Origin: Staphylococcus sp. IVB6240
Lineage (GTDB): Bacteria; Bacillota; Bacilli; Staphylococcales; Staphylococcaceae
DNA: 64,000 nucleotides
Direction: 5' to 3'
Assembly: GCF_025558425.1 (NCBI RefSeq)
Contig: NZ_CP094718.1
Coordinates: forward strand, 992,001-1,056,000
A model generated the notes under the pieces. The model had not been told where the DNA came from. It was given only the letters and a program-made list of their open reading frames with translations, and did not search any database. Made by a program: the position numbers and the translations under genes. The stretch's first letter is position 1. Each line of letters starts with the position of its first letter. Of the stretch, positions 24,940 through 36,746 are shown one piece after another.

Positions 24940-26178
24940 ATGTCTTTAAGAGATGATGCATTACAGATGCACTTAGAAAATCATGGAAAGCTAGCTGTAA
25001 GTCCTAAAGTGAAGGTAACGAATAAAGAAGAGTTAAGTCTAGCTTATTCACCTGGTGTTGCAGAGCCATGTAAGGATATCCATGAAAGCCCTAATAAAGT
25101 TTATGACTATACAATGAAAAGCAATACAGTTGCTGTTATTTCGGATGGGACAGCTGTGTTAGGTCTTGGCAACATTGGACCAGAAGCAAGTATTCCTGTC
25201 ATGGAAGGGAAAGCCGTGTTGTTTAAAAGTTTCTCAGGTGTTGATGGTATCCCCTTATCATTAGCGACAACGGATACAGAAGAAATCATTCGAACTGTCA
25301 AACTGTTAGAGCCTAACTTTGGTGGCGTCAATCTTGAAGACATCTCAGCGCCGCGTTGTTTTGAAATTGAAGAAAGACTTAAAAAAGAAACGAAAATTCC
25401 TGTATTTCATGATGACCAACATGGAACAGCGATTGTAACAGTTGCTGGTTTAGTGAATGCTCTGCGCATTGTTGGTAAAGAAATGTCAGATATTAAAGTC
25501 GTACTAAATGGTGCAGGTGCAGCCGGTATTGCCATTGTTAAGTTATTGTCTTCATATGGTGTACGAAATATGATTATGTGTGATTCACAGGGTGCCGTTT
25601 ACGAAGGACGTCCACATGGTATGAACCCAACAAAGGAAACCGTGGCAAAATGGACGAATAAAGATAAAGTAGAAGGCAAATTAGTGGATGTTATCCAAGA
25701 TGCAGATGTCTTTGTTGGTGTATCTGTAGCCAATGCATTAAGTGAAGAAATGGTTCAATCCATGGCAAAAGATCCGATTATTTTTGCGATGGCTAACCCG
25801 AACCCAGAAATTACACCAGATAAAGCAAAAGCTGCGGGTGCGAAAGTCATTGGTACAGGTCGCTCAGATTTTCCAAACCAAATTAATAATGTTTTAGCGT
25901 TTCCAGGGATTTTCCGTGGGGCACTTGATGTACGTGCCACACATATTAATGAAGATATGAAGCGTGCTGCTGTAGAAGCAATTGCCAACCTCATAGAAGA
26001 AGATGAACGTCATGCAGACTACGTTATTCCAGGCCCATTCGATTATCGTGTGGCACCATCTGTCGCAAGAGAAGTAGCACGCGCTGCGATGGAATCAGGT
26101 GTTGCGCGAATTGAAGTGGATCCAGAAGATGTATATCGCAAAACAATTGAACTTTCTGAGTTAAAAGAGAATCAATAA
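24940..26178 (+). CDS. ytsJ: Malic enzyme (NAD(P)-dependent)
   Basis: A 412-aa oxidative decarboxylating malate dehydrogenase making pyruvate and NAD(P)H from malate. The N-terminal SLAYSPGVAEPC and SDGTAVLGLGNIGPEA signatures, the metal-binding FHDDQHGTAI, and the Rossmann loop NGAGAAGIAIVKLL are all present. It is the short MaeB-like form without a phosphotransacetylase domain. Position directly upstream of accD-accA-pfkA-pyk matches B. subtilis ytsJ, the NADP-preferring enzyme; cofactor use here is inferred. A TGGAGATG site precedes the ATG. Confidence 0.92.
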   Translation: MSLRDDALQMHLENHGKLAVSPKVKVTNKEELSLAYSPGVAEPCKDIHESPNKVYDYTMKSNTVAVISDGTAVLGLGNIGPEASIPVMEGKAVLFKSFSGVDGIPLSLATTDTEEIIRTVKLLEPNFGGVNLEDISAPRCFEIEERLKKETKIPVFHDDQHGTAIVTVAGLVNALRIVGKEMSDIKVVLNGAGAAGIAIVKLLSSYGVRNMIMCDSQGAVYEGRPHGMNPTKETVAKWTNKDKVEGKLVDVIQDADVFVGVSVANALSEEMVQSMAKDPIIFAMANPNPEITPDKAKAAGAKVIGTGRSDFPNQINNVLAFPGIFRGALDVRATHINEDMKRAAVEAIANLIEEDERHADYVIPGPFDYRVAPSVAREVARAAMESGVARIEVDPEDVYRKTIELSELKENQ

Positions 26179-26334
26179 ATTAAAACGATAATCATATATT
26201 CTGAAATAAATGAACAGGTTCCATGTACGAAACAACGTACATGTAGTACCTAATGGTGACATGGGAATTGCGTAAAAATACATAGCTTAAATGTATTACA
26301 TATTCCATTTTCACCGAGTTGTGGAGGTTATAAT

Positions 26335-27195
26335 ATGTTTAAAGACTTTTTTAATCGAAATTCGAAAAAGAAAAAGTATGTAACGGTTCAAGATTCAAAG
26401 CAAAATGATGTCCCAGATGGCATTATGACGAAGTGTCCTAACTGTAAAAAAATTATGTACACGAAAGAACTCACAGAAAACTTAAATGTTTGTTTTAACT
26501 GTGATCATCACATTCAACTCTCAGCATATGGACGTATAGAAGCCTTAGTAGATGAAGGTAGTTTTGAAGAGTTTGACCAAGGTATGACCTCTGCAAATCC
26601 ATTGGAATTTCCAGGTTATGAAGAAAAAGTTGAAAAAGATCAAAAGAAAACAGGATTGAATGAAGCAGTTGTAACAGGTATAGCAAAATTAAATGACATG
26701 CCTTTTGGTGTTGGTGTGATGGATCCTAGATTCCGAATGGGAAGCATGGGGTCTGTTGTCGGTGAAAAAATTTGTCGCATTGTGGATTATTGTACAGAAC
26801 ACCGTTTACCATTTGTTTTGTTTACCGCTTCTGGTGGTGCCCGTATGCAAGAGGGGATTATTTCACTGATGCAGATGGCGAAAACATCTGTTTCGTTAGA
26901 ACGCCACTCAGAAGCAGGATTATTATTTATTTCTTATATGACACATCCAACGACGGGTGGTGTGTCTGCAAGTTTTGCATCAGTGGGCGATATCAATCTA
27001 GCAGAACCAAAAGCATTAATTGGTTTTGCTGGTCGTCGTGTCATCGAGCAAACAATCAATGAAAAATTACCGGACGACTTCCAAACAGCAGAATTTTTAC
27101 TCGCACATGGTCAATTAGACAAAGTCGTGCATCGCAGTAAAATGAAAGAAACTCTTTCGACACTGTTTGAGATGCATCGTGAGGTGAAAAAATAA
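26335..27195 (+). CDS. accD: Acetyl-CoA carboxylase carboxyltransferase subunit beta
   Basis: A 286-aa beta subunit that with AccA transfers carboxyl from carboxybiotin to acetyl-CoA, the first step of fatty acid synthesis. The N-terminal C4 zinc ribbon [12 protein letters not shown]...CFNCDHH (about 35-60) and crotonase-fold [21 protein letters not shown] and [11 protein letters not shown] segments are clear. TGGAGG precedes the ATG. Its stop overlaps the accA start by one base (TAATG), so equal expression through coupling is likely. Confidence 0.95.
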   Translation: MFKDFFNRNSKKKKYVTVQDSKQNDVPDGIMTKCPNCKKIMYTKELTENLNVCFNCDHHIQLSAYGRIEALVDEGSFEEFDQGMTSANPLEFPGYEEKVEKDQKKTGLNEAVVTGIAKLNDMPFGVGVMDPRFRMGSMGSVVGEKICRIVDYCTEHRLPFVLFTASGGARMQEGIISLMQMAKTSVSLERHSEAGLLFISYMTHPTTGGVSASFASVGDINLAEPKALIGFAGRRVIEQTINEKLPDDFQTAEFLLAHGQLDKVVHRSKMKETLSTLFEMHREVKK

Positions 27196-28142
27196 TGTTA
27201 GAATTTGAAAAATCAATTGAAGCCATCCAAAAGAAAATTCAATCATTAGAAGAGACACAAATCAAAAACGATGTCGATCTTTCCGATGAAATAGAGATGT
27301 TAGAAGCGGCACTAAAGAATGAAAAAGAAAAAGTATATACATCATTAAAATCATGGGATCGTGTGCAACTGGCGCGTTTGCCAGAACGACCAACCTTGCT
27401 GGACTATATCCCATATATTTTTGATCGCTTTATAGAGCTGCATGGTGATCGTAATTTTAGAGATGATCCATCAATGATTGGTGGTTTAGCCTATTTGAAC
27501 GGTGTGCCGGTGACTGTTATTGGACAGCAACGTGGTAAAGATACAAAGGACAATATTTATCGTAACTTTGGTATGGCGCATCCAGAAGGTTATCGAAAAG
27601 CGTTGCGACTCATGAAACAAGCAGAGAAGTTCCAACGACCGATTATTACATTTATTGATACAAAGGGTGCATATCCAGGAAAAGCTGCTGAAGAGCGTGG
27701 TCAAAGTGAATCCATTGCAAGAAACCTTGTTGAAATGGCTGCATTAACGGTTCCAGTCATTGCGATTGTCATTGGAGAAGGAGGAAGCGGTGGCGCGCTT
27801 GGTTTGGGTGTTGCCAATCGTTTACTCATGCTTGAAAACAGTACATACTCTGTGATTTCTCCAGAAGGGGCTGCGGGTATTCTATGGAAAGATAGCAGTT
27901 TTGCCAAAATCGCAGCAGAAACGATGAAAATCACTGCATATGATTTGCTCGAGTTACAAGTAGCAGATGAAGTTATCAAAGAACCACTGGGTGGCGCACA
28001 TCATGATGTGGAGACACAAGCAAGTTGTATTAAATCAGCAATCGAGCGTCAAATGGCGGACTTCAATCACTTAAGTCCAAAAGAAATACGAGAAGATAGA
28101 TTTCAAAAATATAGACATATTGGTACATACATTGAATCATAG
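27195..28142 (+). CDS. accA: Acetyl-CoA carboxylase carboxyltransferase subunit alpha
   Basis: The alpha subunit (315 aa) of the carboxyltransferase. An N-terminal coiled-coil (about 1-50) precedes the crotonase domain with [55 protein letters not shown] and the oxyanion-loop [13 protein letters not shown]. It is coupled to accD by a one-base overlap and followed by a terminator, so accDA is a transcription unit separate from pfkA-pyk. Confidence 0.95.
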   Translation: MLEFEKSIEAIQKKIQSLEETQIKNDVDLSDEIEMLEAALKNEKEKVYTSLKSWDRVQLARLPERPTLLDYIPYIFDRFIELHGDRNFRDDPSMIGGLAYLNGVPVTVIGQQRGKDTKDNIYRNFGMAHPEGYRKALRLMKQAEKFQRPIITFIDTKGAYPGKAAEERGQSESIARNLVEMAALTVPVIAIVIGEGGSGGALGLGVANRLLMLENSTYSVISPEGAAGILWKDSSFAKIAAETMKITAYDLLELQVADEVIKEPLGGAHHDVETQASCIKSAIERQMADFNHLSPKEIREDRFQKYRHIGTYIES

Positions 28143-28148
28143 AAAATC

Positions 28149-28190
28149 AACAGTTATTGTGTTAAGAAATAGCACAATAGCTGTTTTTTT
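28149..28190 (+). terminator. Terminator after accDA
   Basis: AACAG-TATTGTG pairs with CACAATA-CTGTT and a run of T follows. Confidence 0.82.
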
Positions 28191-28326
28191 AGGTTCTTAA
28201 TGAGTGCTTCAAATCATACAATTTAAATATATGTTACAGTGGAATAAGGCAATGTTTACTAAGCAAAATTGATGCAAATATTAACAGTAATCAGGTTTTT
28301 CGTGTCAAATTTATGAAATTATCGTT

Positions 28327-28340
28327 TTAAACCGTTTTCA
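28327..28340 (-). promoter_or_regulatory. cre-like CcpA site upstream of pfkA
   Basis: Read on the minus strand, TGAAAACGGTTTAA matches the cre consensus TGWAANCGNTNWCA at all but one fixed base. It lies 88 bases before the pfkA start. Confidence 0.5.
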
Positions 28341-28400
28341 TTCTTTTGACGTTCTAATATTAATGGAATGCAAAATTGATTTGTGTTATTTTTAACATAA

Positions 28401-29399
<999 letters not shown>

Positions 29400-29417
29400 C
29401 TCTAGGAGGCAATCTTA

Positions 29418-31178
29418 ATGAAAAAGACAAAAATTGTATGTACGATCGGGCCAGCATCTGAATCTGAAGAGATGTTACAAAAATTAATGACAGCAGGTAT
29501 GAATGTTGCGCGTTTAAACTTCTCTCATGGTTCACATGAAGAACATGCTGCACGTATCGCAACAATTCGTAAAGTCGCAAAAAAATTAAATAAAAACATC
29601 GGTATCTTGCTTGATACAAAAGGTCCAGAAATTCGTACACATGATATGAAAAATGGCTTAATCATGCTACAAAAAGGGACTGACGTCACAGTAAGCATGC
29701 AAGAAGTAGAAGGAACTGAAGAAAAATTCTCAGTAACATATCCACAGTTAATCGATGATATCGAAATTGGATCATATATCCTACTTGACGATGGGTTAGT
29801 TGAACTTGTTGTTAAAGAAATTGATAAAGCAGCTGGTGAAGTACATTGTACCGTTTTAAACACTGGTGAACTTAAAAATAAAAAAGGTGTTAATTTACCA
29901 GGTGTGAGCGTAAACCTACCAGGTATCACTGAAAAAGACGCAGCGGATATTCGCTTCGGTATTGAACAAGATGTTGACTTCATCGCAGCAAGCTTCGTTC
30001 GTCGTGCAAGTGACGTTTTAGAAATTCGTCGTATTTTAGAAGAAGAAAATAACAGCAATATCACCATTATTCCTAAGATTGAAAACCAAGAAGGTATCGA
30101 TAACATCGATGAAATTTTAGAAGTATCTGATGGTTTAATGATTGCACGTGGTGACATGGGTGTAGAAATTCCACCAGAAGCAGTACCAGTTGTTCAAAAA
30201 GAATTGATCCGTAAATGTAATAAACTTGGAAAACCAGTTATTACAGCGACACAAATGTTAGACTCTATGCAACGTAATCCACGTGCGACACGTGCGGAAG
30301 CATCTGACGTTGCTAATGCGATCTATGACGGTACTGATGCGGTTATGTTATCAGGTGAAACAGCTGCTGGGGCTTACCCTGAAGAAGCAGTTATCGCGAT
30401 GAATAACATCGCACTTGCAGCAGAGCAAGCACAAGACTACAAAAAATTACTATCTGATCGTACAAAACTTGTTGAAACATCACTTGTTAATGCCATTGGT
30501 GTGTCAACAGCGCATACAGCACTTAACTTGAATGTAAAAGCGATCGTTGCTGCTACTGAAAGTGGTCATACAGCACGTACGATTTCTAAATATCGTCCAA
30601 AATCAGATATTATTGCAGTGACACCAAGAGCAACAACTGCGAGACAATGTTCATTAATTTGGGGTGTTTACCCAGTGATCCGTGAAGGTATTTACACAAC
30701 AGATGAAATGTTGAACAATGCAGTTGCAACAGCTGTTGAAACAGAACGTGTTGTAAATGGTGATTTAATTATCATCACTGCAGGTGTCCCTACAGGTGAG
30801 TCAGGTACAACTAACTTAATGAAACTTCACTTGATTGGTGAGGATTTAGCAAGTGGACAAGGTATCGGACGTACATCAGCAGTTGGTCGTACAGTCGTTG
30901 TTAACGATGCATCAGAATTAGAAGGTAAAAATCTTGATGGTGCCATTATCGTCACACCTTCAGTGGATGATGCGATTGTACCTTACTTAGATGGTGTAGC
31001 AGCATTAGTTACTGAAGAAGGCGGCTTAACGTCACCAAGTGCGATTATTGGTTTAGAAAAATCATTGCCAACAATCGTAGGTGTACAAGATGTTACATCA
31101 GTTATTCCTGATAACGTATTTGTCACAGTAGATGCTGCACAAGGTAAAGTATTTGAAGGATATGCAAACGTTCTATAA
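29418..31178 (+). CDS. pyk: Pyruvate kinase
   Basis: Pyruvate kinase (586 aa) makes pyruvate and ATP from phosphoenolpyruvate. The catalytic barrel starts [14 protein letters not shown]; the active site helix includes [18 protein letters not shown] and [12 protein letters not shown]. As in other Bacillales it carries an extra C-terminal PEP-utilising-type domain (about 475-586), here with [21 protein letters not shown]; its function is unclear. AGGAGG precedes the ATG. Followed by a terminator. Confidence 0.97.
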   Translation: MKKTKIVCTIGPASESEEMLQKLMTAGMNVARLNFSHGSHEEHAARIATIRKVAKKLNKNIGILLDTKGPEIRTHDMKNGLIMLQKGTDVTVSMQEVEGTEEKFSVTYPQLIDDIEIGSYILLDDGLVELVVKEIDKAAGEVHCTVLNTGELKNKKGVNLPGVSVNLPGITEKDAADIRFGIEQDVDFIAASFVRRASDVLEIRRILEEENNSNITIIPKIENQEGIDNIDEILEVSDGLMIARGDMGVEIPPEAVPVVQKELIRKCNKLGKPVITATQMLDSMQRNPRATRAEASDVANAIYDGTDAVMLSGETAAGAYPEEAVIAMNNIALAAEQAQDYKKLLSDRTKLVETSLVNAIGVSTAHTALNLNVKAIVAATESGHTARTISKYRPKSDIIAVTPRATTARQCSLIWGVYPVIREGIYTTDEMLNNAVATAVETERVVNGDLIIITAGVPTGESGTTNLMKLHLIGEDLASGQGIGRTSAVGRTVVVNDASELEGKNLDGAIIVTPSVDDAIVPYLDGVAALVTEEGGLTSPSAIIGLEKSLPTIVGVQDVTSVIPDNVFVTVDAAQGKVFEGYANVL

Positions 31179-31201
31179 TTGAAACAATGTATTTTAATAT
31201 T

Positions 31202-31246
31202 AAGCAGTTGTAACCCTATATAAAATGGTTTTACAACTGCTTTTTT
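31202..31246 (+). terminator. Terminator after pfkA-pyk
   Basis: AAGCAGTTGTAA pairs with TTACAACTGCTT, followed by a T-run. Confidence 0.85.
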
Positions 31247-31465
31247 GGTATTACTTTATAATATTTTGAACAGCTAAAAAAGCATATTTTATTAATATCA
31301 TATTTAATTATAGTTTATGATAAATAAATGAAAAGGCGTACAAAATGTGATTGGATCGTGTATGAAAACATATAGAAAACCTGATAATATCCCGTTTGCA
31401 AGGCATATAAGGTTCATAATAGACAATATTATTAGATAATTCTGAAGATGTTAGTTCTTAAGTTG
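31247..31465. other. Intergenic region between pyk and citZ
   Basis: AT-rich sequence without an ORF. Its right end passes into the citZ promoter; I see no other element. Confidence 0.4.
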
Positions 31466-31494
31466 TTCACAAATTTGCTAAAATTAGATATAAT
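31466..31494 (+). promoter_or_regulatory. citZ promoter
   Basis: TTCACA (31466-31471), 17 bases, TATAAT (31489-31494). The predicted start of transcription is about 31501, at the edge of a cre-like site. Confidence 0.75.
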
Positions 31495-31501
31495 ATGTTT
31501 A

Positions 31502-31515
31502 TGAAAGCCGTTACA
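31502..31515 (+). promoter_or_regulatory. cre-like CcpA operator at the citZ start site
   Basis: TGAAAGCCGTTACA matches TGWAANCGNTNWCA at 13 of 14 positions and overlaps the predicted +1, a position typical of CcpA repression. citZ is a known target of catabolite repression in relatives. Confidence 0.6.
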
Positions 31516-31548
31516 TTAGAGCGAATATACAGTAAAGGGGAAATTACT

Positions 31549-32667
31549 ATGGCAGAATTAATCAGAGGTTTAGAAGGGGTTATTGCAGCCGAAACAAAAA
31601 TTAGTTCGATCATTGATAGTCAATTAACATATGCGGGGTATGATATTGATGATTTAGCTGAAAATGCATTATTTGAAGAAGTGATGTTCTTGCTATGGAA
31701 TTATCGTTTGCCAAACGAGCAAGAACTGAAAGAATTAAAAGAAAAGTTATATAAATATATGACTTTGAATCCACGTATGTACAGCCATTTTGAGGAGTAC
31801 ACAACTGATCAAGTACACCCAATGACGGCGCTACGTACTTCATTATCTTATCTTGCACATTTTGATGAGAATGCAGATCAAAATGATGAAGAAGCGATCA
31901 GAGAGCGTGCGATTCGTATTCAAGCGAAAGTGGCTTCTTTAGTGACATCTTTCTCACGTGTTCGTGAAGGTAAAGAGCCAGTTAAGCCTGACCCATCATT
32001 AAGCTATGCAGCTAACTTCTTATACATGTTACGTGGTGAAAAACCAACAGATGTAGAAGTTGAAGGTTTTAACAAGGCACTTATCTTACATGCTGACCAT
32101 GAATTGAACGCTTCAGCATTTACAGCACGTTGTACGGTGTCTTCATTATCTGATATGTATTCTGGTGTAACAGCGGCTATCGGTTCTCTTAAAGGACCAT
32201 TACATGGTGGTGCAAATGAGCAAGTAATGCGCATGTTATTTGAAATTGGTTCAATTGACAAAGTGGATGCGTATTTAGAAAATGCATTTGCAAACAAACA
32301 AAAAATTATGGGCTTTGGTCACCGTGTATACAAAAATGGCGATCCACGTGCCAAATACTTAAAAGAAATGAGTCGTAAAATTACAGAAGAAACAGGTCAA
32401 AAAGAACTTTTCGAAATGTCTGTGAAAATTGCTGACATTATTAAAGAAGAAAAAGGACTTTTACCAAACGTTGACTTCTATAGTGCGACTGTTTATCACA
32501 GCATGGGTATCGACCATGACTTGTTTACACCAATCTTTGCAGTGAGCCGTACTTCTGGATGGACTGCACATATCATTGAACAACTTGCAAATAACCGCAT
32601 TATCCGTCCACGTGCGAACTATGTTGGTGAAACAAAACGTAAGTATGAACCAATCGAAAATCGCTAA
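31549..32667 (+). CDS. citZ: Citrate synthase
   Basis: Citrate synthase (372 aa) condenses acetyl-CoA with oxaloacetate. Catalytic segments GPLHGGANEQV and MGFGHRVYKNGDPRA give the two active-site His, and DFYSATVYHSMGI gives the active-site Asp region. This is the short Gram-positive type. The start at 31549 has AAAGGGGA upstream; the in-frame ATGs at 31495 and 31501 lie at the predicted transcription start. icd follows after 49 bases. Confidence 0.96.
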   Translation: MAELIRGLEGVIAAETKISSIIDSQLTYAGYDIDDLAENALFEEVMFLLWNYRLPNEQELKELKEKLYKYMTLNPRMYSHFEEYTTDQVHPMTALRTSLSYLAHFDENADQNDEEAIRERAIRIQAKVASLVTSFSRVREGKEPVKPDPSLSYAANFLYMLRGEKPTDVEVEGFNKALILHADHELNASAFTARCTVSSLSDMYSGVTAAIGSLKGPLHGGANEQVMRMLFEIGSIDKVDAYLENAFANKQKIMGFGHRVYKNGDPRAKYLKEMSRKITEETGQKELFEMSVKIADIIKEEKGLLPNVDFYSATVYHSMGIDHDLFTPIFAVSRTSGWTAHIIEQLANNRIIRPRANYVGETKRKYEPIENR

Positions 32668-32716
32668 AATATTTTCAAACTAAACAATTAAACTACTTTT
32701 TGGAGGTTATTTAACA

Positions 32717-33979
32717 ATGAGTGAAAAAATCGTTAAAACAGACAGTGGATTACAAGTACCGGATCAACCAATTATCCCATTTATTATTGGGGACGGTATT
32801 GGACCAGATATCTGGCAAGCAGCAAGCCGTGTGATTGATGAAGCGGTGAAGAAAGCGTATGACGGTAAGAAAGAAATCGCTTGGAAAGAAGTATTAGCAG
32901 GTCAAAAAGCATTTGATGAAACAGGCGAATGGTTACCAGCTGAAACTTTAGACACAATCAAGTCATACTTAATCGCAATTAAAGGACCGTTAACAACACC
33001 AATCGGCGGAGGTATTCGTTCTCTAAATGTTGCATTACGTCAAGAGTTAGACTTATTTACATGCTTACGTCCAGTACGTTGGTTCCAAGGGGTACCATCA
33101 CCTGTTAAACGTCCAGAAGATACGGATATGGTCATCTTCCGTGAAAATACTGAAGATATTTATGCGGGTATCGAGTTCAAAGAAGGTTCTGATGAAGTGA
33201 AAAAAATCATCGACTTCTTACAAAATGAAATGGGTGCTAAAAACATTCGTTTCCCAGAATCATCAGGTATCGGTATTAAACCAGTTTCTAAAGAAGGTAC
33301 AGAACGTTTAGTTCGTGCAGCGATCCAATATGCTTTAGATAATAACCGTAAGTCTGTAACACTTGTTCACAAAGGTAACATCATGAAATTTACAGAAGGT
33401 GCTTTCAAACAATGGGGTTACGACTTAGCTGAAGCAGAATTTGGTGATAAAGTATTCACATGGCAACAATATGATCGCCTTGTAGAATCAGAAGGTAAAG
33501 ATGCTGCAAATGCTGCTCAAGAAAAAGCAGAACAAGAAGGTAAAATCATTGTGAAAGATTCTATCGCAGACATCTTCTTACAACAAATCTTAACACGTCC
33601 TGCTGAACATGATGTTGTGGCAACAATGAACTTAAATGGTGACTACATTTCAGATGCATTAGCTGCACAAGTAGGTGGTATTGGTATCGCACCAGGTGCA
33701 AACATCAACTACGAAACAGGTCATGCGATCTTTGAAGCAACACATGGTACAGCACCTAAATATGCAGGATTAAATAAAGTAAACCCTTCATCAGTATTAC
33801 TTTCAGGTGTATTAATGTTAGAACACCTAGGTTGGCAAGAAGCGGCAGATTTAATTACAGCTTCTGTTGAAAAAACAATCGCATCTAAAGTCGTAACTTA
33901 TGACTTCGCTCGCTTAATGGACGGTGCAACAGAAGTGTCAACTTCAGAGTTTGCTGATGAATTAATTAAAAATCTATAA
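32717..33979 (+). CDS. icd: Isocitrate dehydrogenase (NADP-dependent)
   Basis: Isocitrate dehydrogenase (420 aa) makes 2-oxoglutarate, CO2 and NADPH. The phosphorylation-loop region [18 protein letters not shown] and [13 protein letters not shown] are clear; the metal-binding and cofactor region reads [26 protein letters not shown] and HGTAPKYAG. It is close to B. subtilis Icd (CitC). TGGAGG precedes the ATG; it is the second gene of the citZ-icd operon. Confidence 0.96.
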   Translation: MSEKIVKTDSGLQVPDQPIIPFIIGDGIGPDIWQAASRVIDEAVKKAYDGKKEIAWKEVLAGQKAFDETGEWLPAETLDTIKSYLIAIKGPLTTPIGGGIRSLNVALRQELDLFTCLRPVRWFQGVPSPVKRPEDTDMVIFRENTEDIYAGIEFKEGSDEVKKIIDFLQNEMGAKNIRFPESSGIGIKPVSKEGTERLVRAAIQYALDNNRKSVTLVHKGNIMKFTEGAFKQWGYDLAEAEFGDKVFTWQQYDRLVESEGKDAANAAQEKAEQEGKIIVKDSIADIFLQQILTRPAEHDVVATMNLNGDYISDALAAQVGGIGIAPGANINYETGHAIFEATHGTAPKYAGLNKVNPSSVLLSGVLMLEHLGWQEAADLITASVEKTIASKVVTYDFARLMDGATEVSTSEFADELIKNL

Positions 33980-34009
33980 TCATATAAAATGAAGAACCTA
34001 TTTAAAGTA

Positions 34010-34047
34010 GGGATTAGGCATACAAATTGTCTAATCCTTATTTTTAT
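34010..34047 (+). terminator. Terminator after citZ-icd
   Basis: GGATTAG (34011-34017) pairs with CTAATCC (34031-34037), followed by a T-rich tail. Confidence 0.75.
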
Positions 34048-34105
34048 TCATTTATTTATATTATGAAGATCGTGTTAAGATATGATTAAATCACAGTGAA
34101 TTTTC

Positions 34106-34134
34106 TTAACGTAACGTTTGATTAAAGTTATAAT
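34106..34134 (+). promoter_or_regulatory. phoP promoter
   Basis: TTAACG (34106-34111), 17 bases, TATAAT (34129-34134). TTAACGTAACG repeats resemble PhoP-box half sites, so autoregulation is possible but not established. Confidence 0.55.
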
Positions 34135-34166
34135 ATGTATAAGTTAAATGGAAGGGGACTTCACTT

Positions 34167-34865
34167 ATGGGTCAAAAAGTACTGATTGTGGATGATGAGC
34201 ATTCTATTGTGACATTGTTAAAATATAATCTAGAACAAGCTGGATATCTCACAGAAGTTGCACAAGATGGTGAAGAAGCACTTGAAATGGTTGATACAGT
34301 CAAACCAGATATTATTGTGTTAGATATCATGTTGCCAAAAAAAGATGGCATAGAAGTTTGTAAAACGATTCGTACAAATAAAAATTCTGTGCCAATATTA
34401 ATGCTTACAGCTAAGGATGATGCTTTTGATCGTGTATTAGGTTTGGAACTCGGCGCAGATGATTACATGACAAAACCTTTCTCACCACGTGAAGTGGTGG
34501 CACGTGTGAAAGCCATATTACGTCGTGTATCATCAACCGAATGGCAACAAGAAGAGGACGATGATATTTACATCGGTTCTTTACGCATTCGCCCAGAATA
34601 TTTTGAAGTGTATCGAGAAGGACAACTAGTTGAGTTAACGCCAAAAGAATTTGAACTATTGCTATATTTGATTGAACGACAAGGCCGTGTAATTACACGT
34701 GAGCATATGTTGAACTCTGTATGGAATTATGAATTTGCCGGTGATTCTCGAATTGTAGACGTTCATATTAGTCATTTGCGTGACAAGCTAGAAGATAATC
34801 CTAAAAAGCCACAGCTCATTAAGACAGTCCGAGGGCTCGGTTATAAATTGGAGCGAGAGAAATAA
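34167..34865 (+). CDS. phoP: Response regulator PhoP (OmpR family)
   Basis: A 232-aa phosphate-starvation response regulator. The receiver domain (1-120) has the acidic pair DDEH, phospho-acceptor Asp53 in IIVLDIMLP, and the conserved Thr and Lys in MLTAKDD and TKPFSP. The C-terminal OmpR winged helix ends LIKTVRGLGYKLE. It abuts phoR with no gap, a classic two-component pair, and gene order icd-phoP-phoR-polA matches B. subtilis and S. aureus PhoPR. Confidence 0.94.
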   Translation: MGQKVLIVDDEHSIVTLLKYNLEQAGYLTEVAQDGEEALEMVDTVKPDIIVLDIMLPKKDGIEVCKTIRTNKNSVPILMLTAKDDAFDRVLGLELGADDYMTKPFSPREVVARVKAILRRVSSTEWQQEEDDDIYIGSLRIRPEYFEVYREGQLVELTPKEFELLLYLIERQGRVITREHMLNSVWNYEFAGDSRIVDVHISHLRDKLEDNPKKPQLIKTVRGLGYKLEREK

Positions 34866-36581
34866 ATGATTAAATTTTATCATAAATTATTATTGTTACT
34901 TACAACGGTTATTGTTGTAAGTTTTCTTATACTTGGCTTTTTTGTGCATCATAGTATTTCAATGACAACGATGGATCATCAGAAAAAATTTAGTAACCAG
35001 TCAGCTCAACAAATATTAGCGGCTGATCAAGATGGAAATGATGCACGTGTAGATAATCTTGCAAGACAGTTTAATGTTAACACACTCATTATAGATGGTG
35101 ATCAAGTCAAACAAAGTACACCAGAACAGCTCCCATCACTGAATGCTGACAAGGAGATGCTTCAAAAAAATTTAGCGCAACAATCAACATTTTACGAATT
35201 GCACAAACAAACAGGTGTCTACACATATGGTCTGCAACAAGGTGATCGCACCATATTTTTACGAGGTCACAATCACATTGTGAGTGAGTTACAATTACAG
35301 TTTTGGAAATATTTGATTTTAATTGGCATGTTGACGCTCGGTGTTGTTTATTTTATCGTCCGCTATATTAATCGTACGTATATCAAACCAATTAATGATG
35401 TATCATATGCGACATATTTACTTTCTGAAGGAAACTACCATGTCCGTATTCCAGAAAGTCATGTAAAAGAGACGAAAGACCTTTATGACTCTATTAATAT
35501 TTTGGCAAAACGATTAGAAAAATTGAATCATGCGCAAAAAATGCAGCGAAATCGATTGTTGACGACATTAGAAAATATTCCGAGTGCCATTTTAATGATT
35601 GATAAAAAAGGTGAAGTCGTCGTGGCCAATAAAACTTATAGTGATATGTTTCATAATGGTGAAAATGTAGAACATCAACATTATGAAGAAGTGCTTAGTA
35701 ACGACTTGAAAAAATTAATTGTTGAAGGTTTTAAAATCGAAAAAGGGATTTATGAACAAATTGAAGTCCATTTAAATGATATTCATCAAAAATTCTTTGG
35801 TGCGGCATGCGTTCCTATTTTGACACGTAAGAAAAAGCGTCTACAAGGGATGGTTATCGTTTTGCATGATATCACAGCATTAAAAAAACTGGAGAATTTA
35901 CGTAAAGATTTTGTTGCCAATGTGTCGCATGAGCTTAGAACACCGATTACGTCAATTAAAGGTTTTGCAGAGACATTAATTGATGGTGCAAAGAATGACC
36001 CGGACTCTCTAGATATGTTTTTAGACATTATATTAAAAGAGTCGAACCGAATTCAGTCTTTAGTTGAAGACTTGCTAAACTTATCAAAAATTGAACAGAA
36101 CCCTACGTTAGAAAAACATGTCATTGACTTATCTGACGTTGCAACGCGTGCATTATCAATGATCAAACCCATAGCAGATACAAAAGAAATTACACTGGTA
36201 GATGATATTCAACCAGACGTATATGCGATGGCAGATGAAGATAAAATGACGCAAGTGGTAGTGAATTTAATGACGAACGCTGTGAACTATTCGCCGAATC
36301 ATAAAACCGTTACTTTATGTGTTTATAACGAGAGTCAACAACACATTATAGAGGTAAAAGATGAGGGGATTGGGATTCACCCAAATGAAACGTATCGTAT
36401 TTTTGAACGTTTCTATCGCGTAGATAAAGCGAGAAGCCGAGATTCGGGCGGGACAGGACTAGGTTTATCTATTACGAAACATATTGTAGAAGCATATCAA
36501 GGGAAAATTGAAGTTGAGTCAGAAGAAGGGCAAGGCTCTTTATTTAGAGTCGTGTTACCGAATCAATTCAAGGAAAAATAA
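34866..36581 (+). CDS. phoR: Sensor histidine kinase PhoR
   Basis: A 571-aa membrane kinase. Two membrane segments (about 8-29 and 145-165) flank an extracytoplasmic domain; then HAMP, a PAS domain (about 230-330), the H-box FVANVSHELRTPITS with His355, and ATPase boxes N (LMTNAVNYS), G1 (VKDEGIGI), F and G2 (GGTGLGLSI). It begins immediately after the phoP stop. It probably senses phosphate status or wall intermediates; the signal here is inferred. Confidence 0.93.
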   Translation: MIKFYHKLLLLLTTVIVVSFLILGFFVHHSISMTTMDHQKKFSNQSAQQILAADQDGNDARVDNLARQFNVNTLIIDGDQVKQSTPEQLPSLNADKEMLQKNLAQQSTFYELHKQTGVYTYGLQQGDRTIFLRGHNHIVSELQLQFWKYLILIGMLTLGVVYFIVRYINRTYIKPINDVSYATYLLSEGNYHVRIPESHVKETKDLYDSINILAKRLEKLNHAQKMQRNRLLTTLENIPSAILMIDKKGEVVVANKTYSDMFHNGENVEHQHYEEVLSNDLKKLIVEGFKIEKGIYEQIEVHLNDIHQKFFGAACVPILTRKKKRLQGMVIVLHDITALKKLENLRKDFVANVSHELRTPITSIKGFAETLIDGAKNDPDSLDMFLDIILKESNRIQSLVEDLLNLSKIEQNPTLEKHVIDLSDVATRALSMIKPIADTKEITLVDDIQPDVYAMADEDKMTQVVVNLMTNAVNYSPNHKTVTLCVYNESQQHIIEVKDEGIGIHPNETYRIFERFYRVDKARSRDSGGTGLGLSITKHIVEAYQGKIEVESEEGQGSLFRVVLPNQFKEK

Positions 36582-36607
36582 ATTTAATCAAATATGTATC
36601 GCAAATT

Positions 36608-36660
36608 GCTGATAAGGTAGAGAGGTCATAAAGGGCGTTCTCATCTTATCAGCTTTTTTA
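36608..36660 (+). terminator. Terminator after phoPR
   Basis: GCTGATAAG (36608-36616) pairs with CTTATCAGC (36645-36653), followed by a T-run. Confidence 0.78.
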
Positions 36661-36746
36661 TATCGTTGGATTGTAATTGTTGTGACATAGGGTTTCATCT
36701 CATTCTATGATAAAATAAATACACTACTATTCTTGGAGGTTAGACT

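Noticed and set aside
26222..26256. CATGTACG/CGTACATG hairpin and TAGTACCTAATG (FapR-box-like) before accD
   Set aside because: Only the first half of a FapR box fits, the hairpin has no T-run, and accDA is not a standard FapR target.
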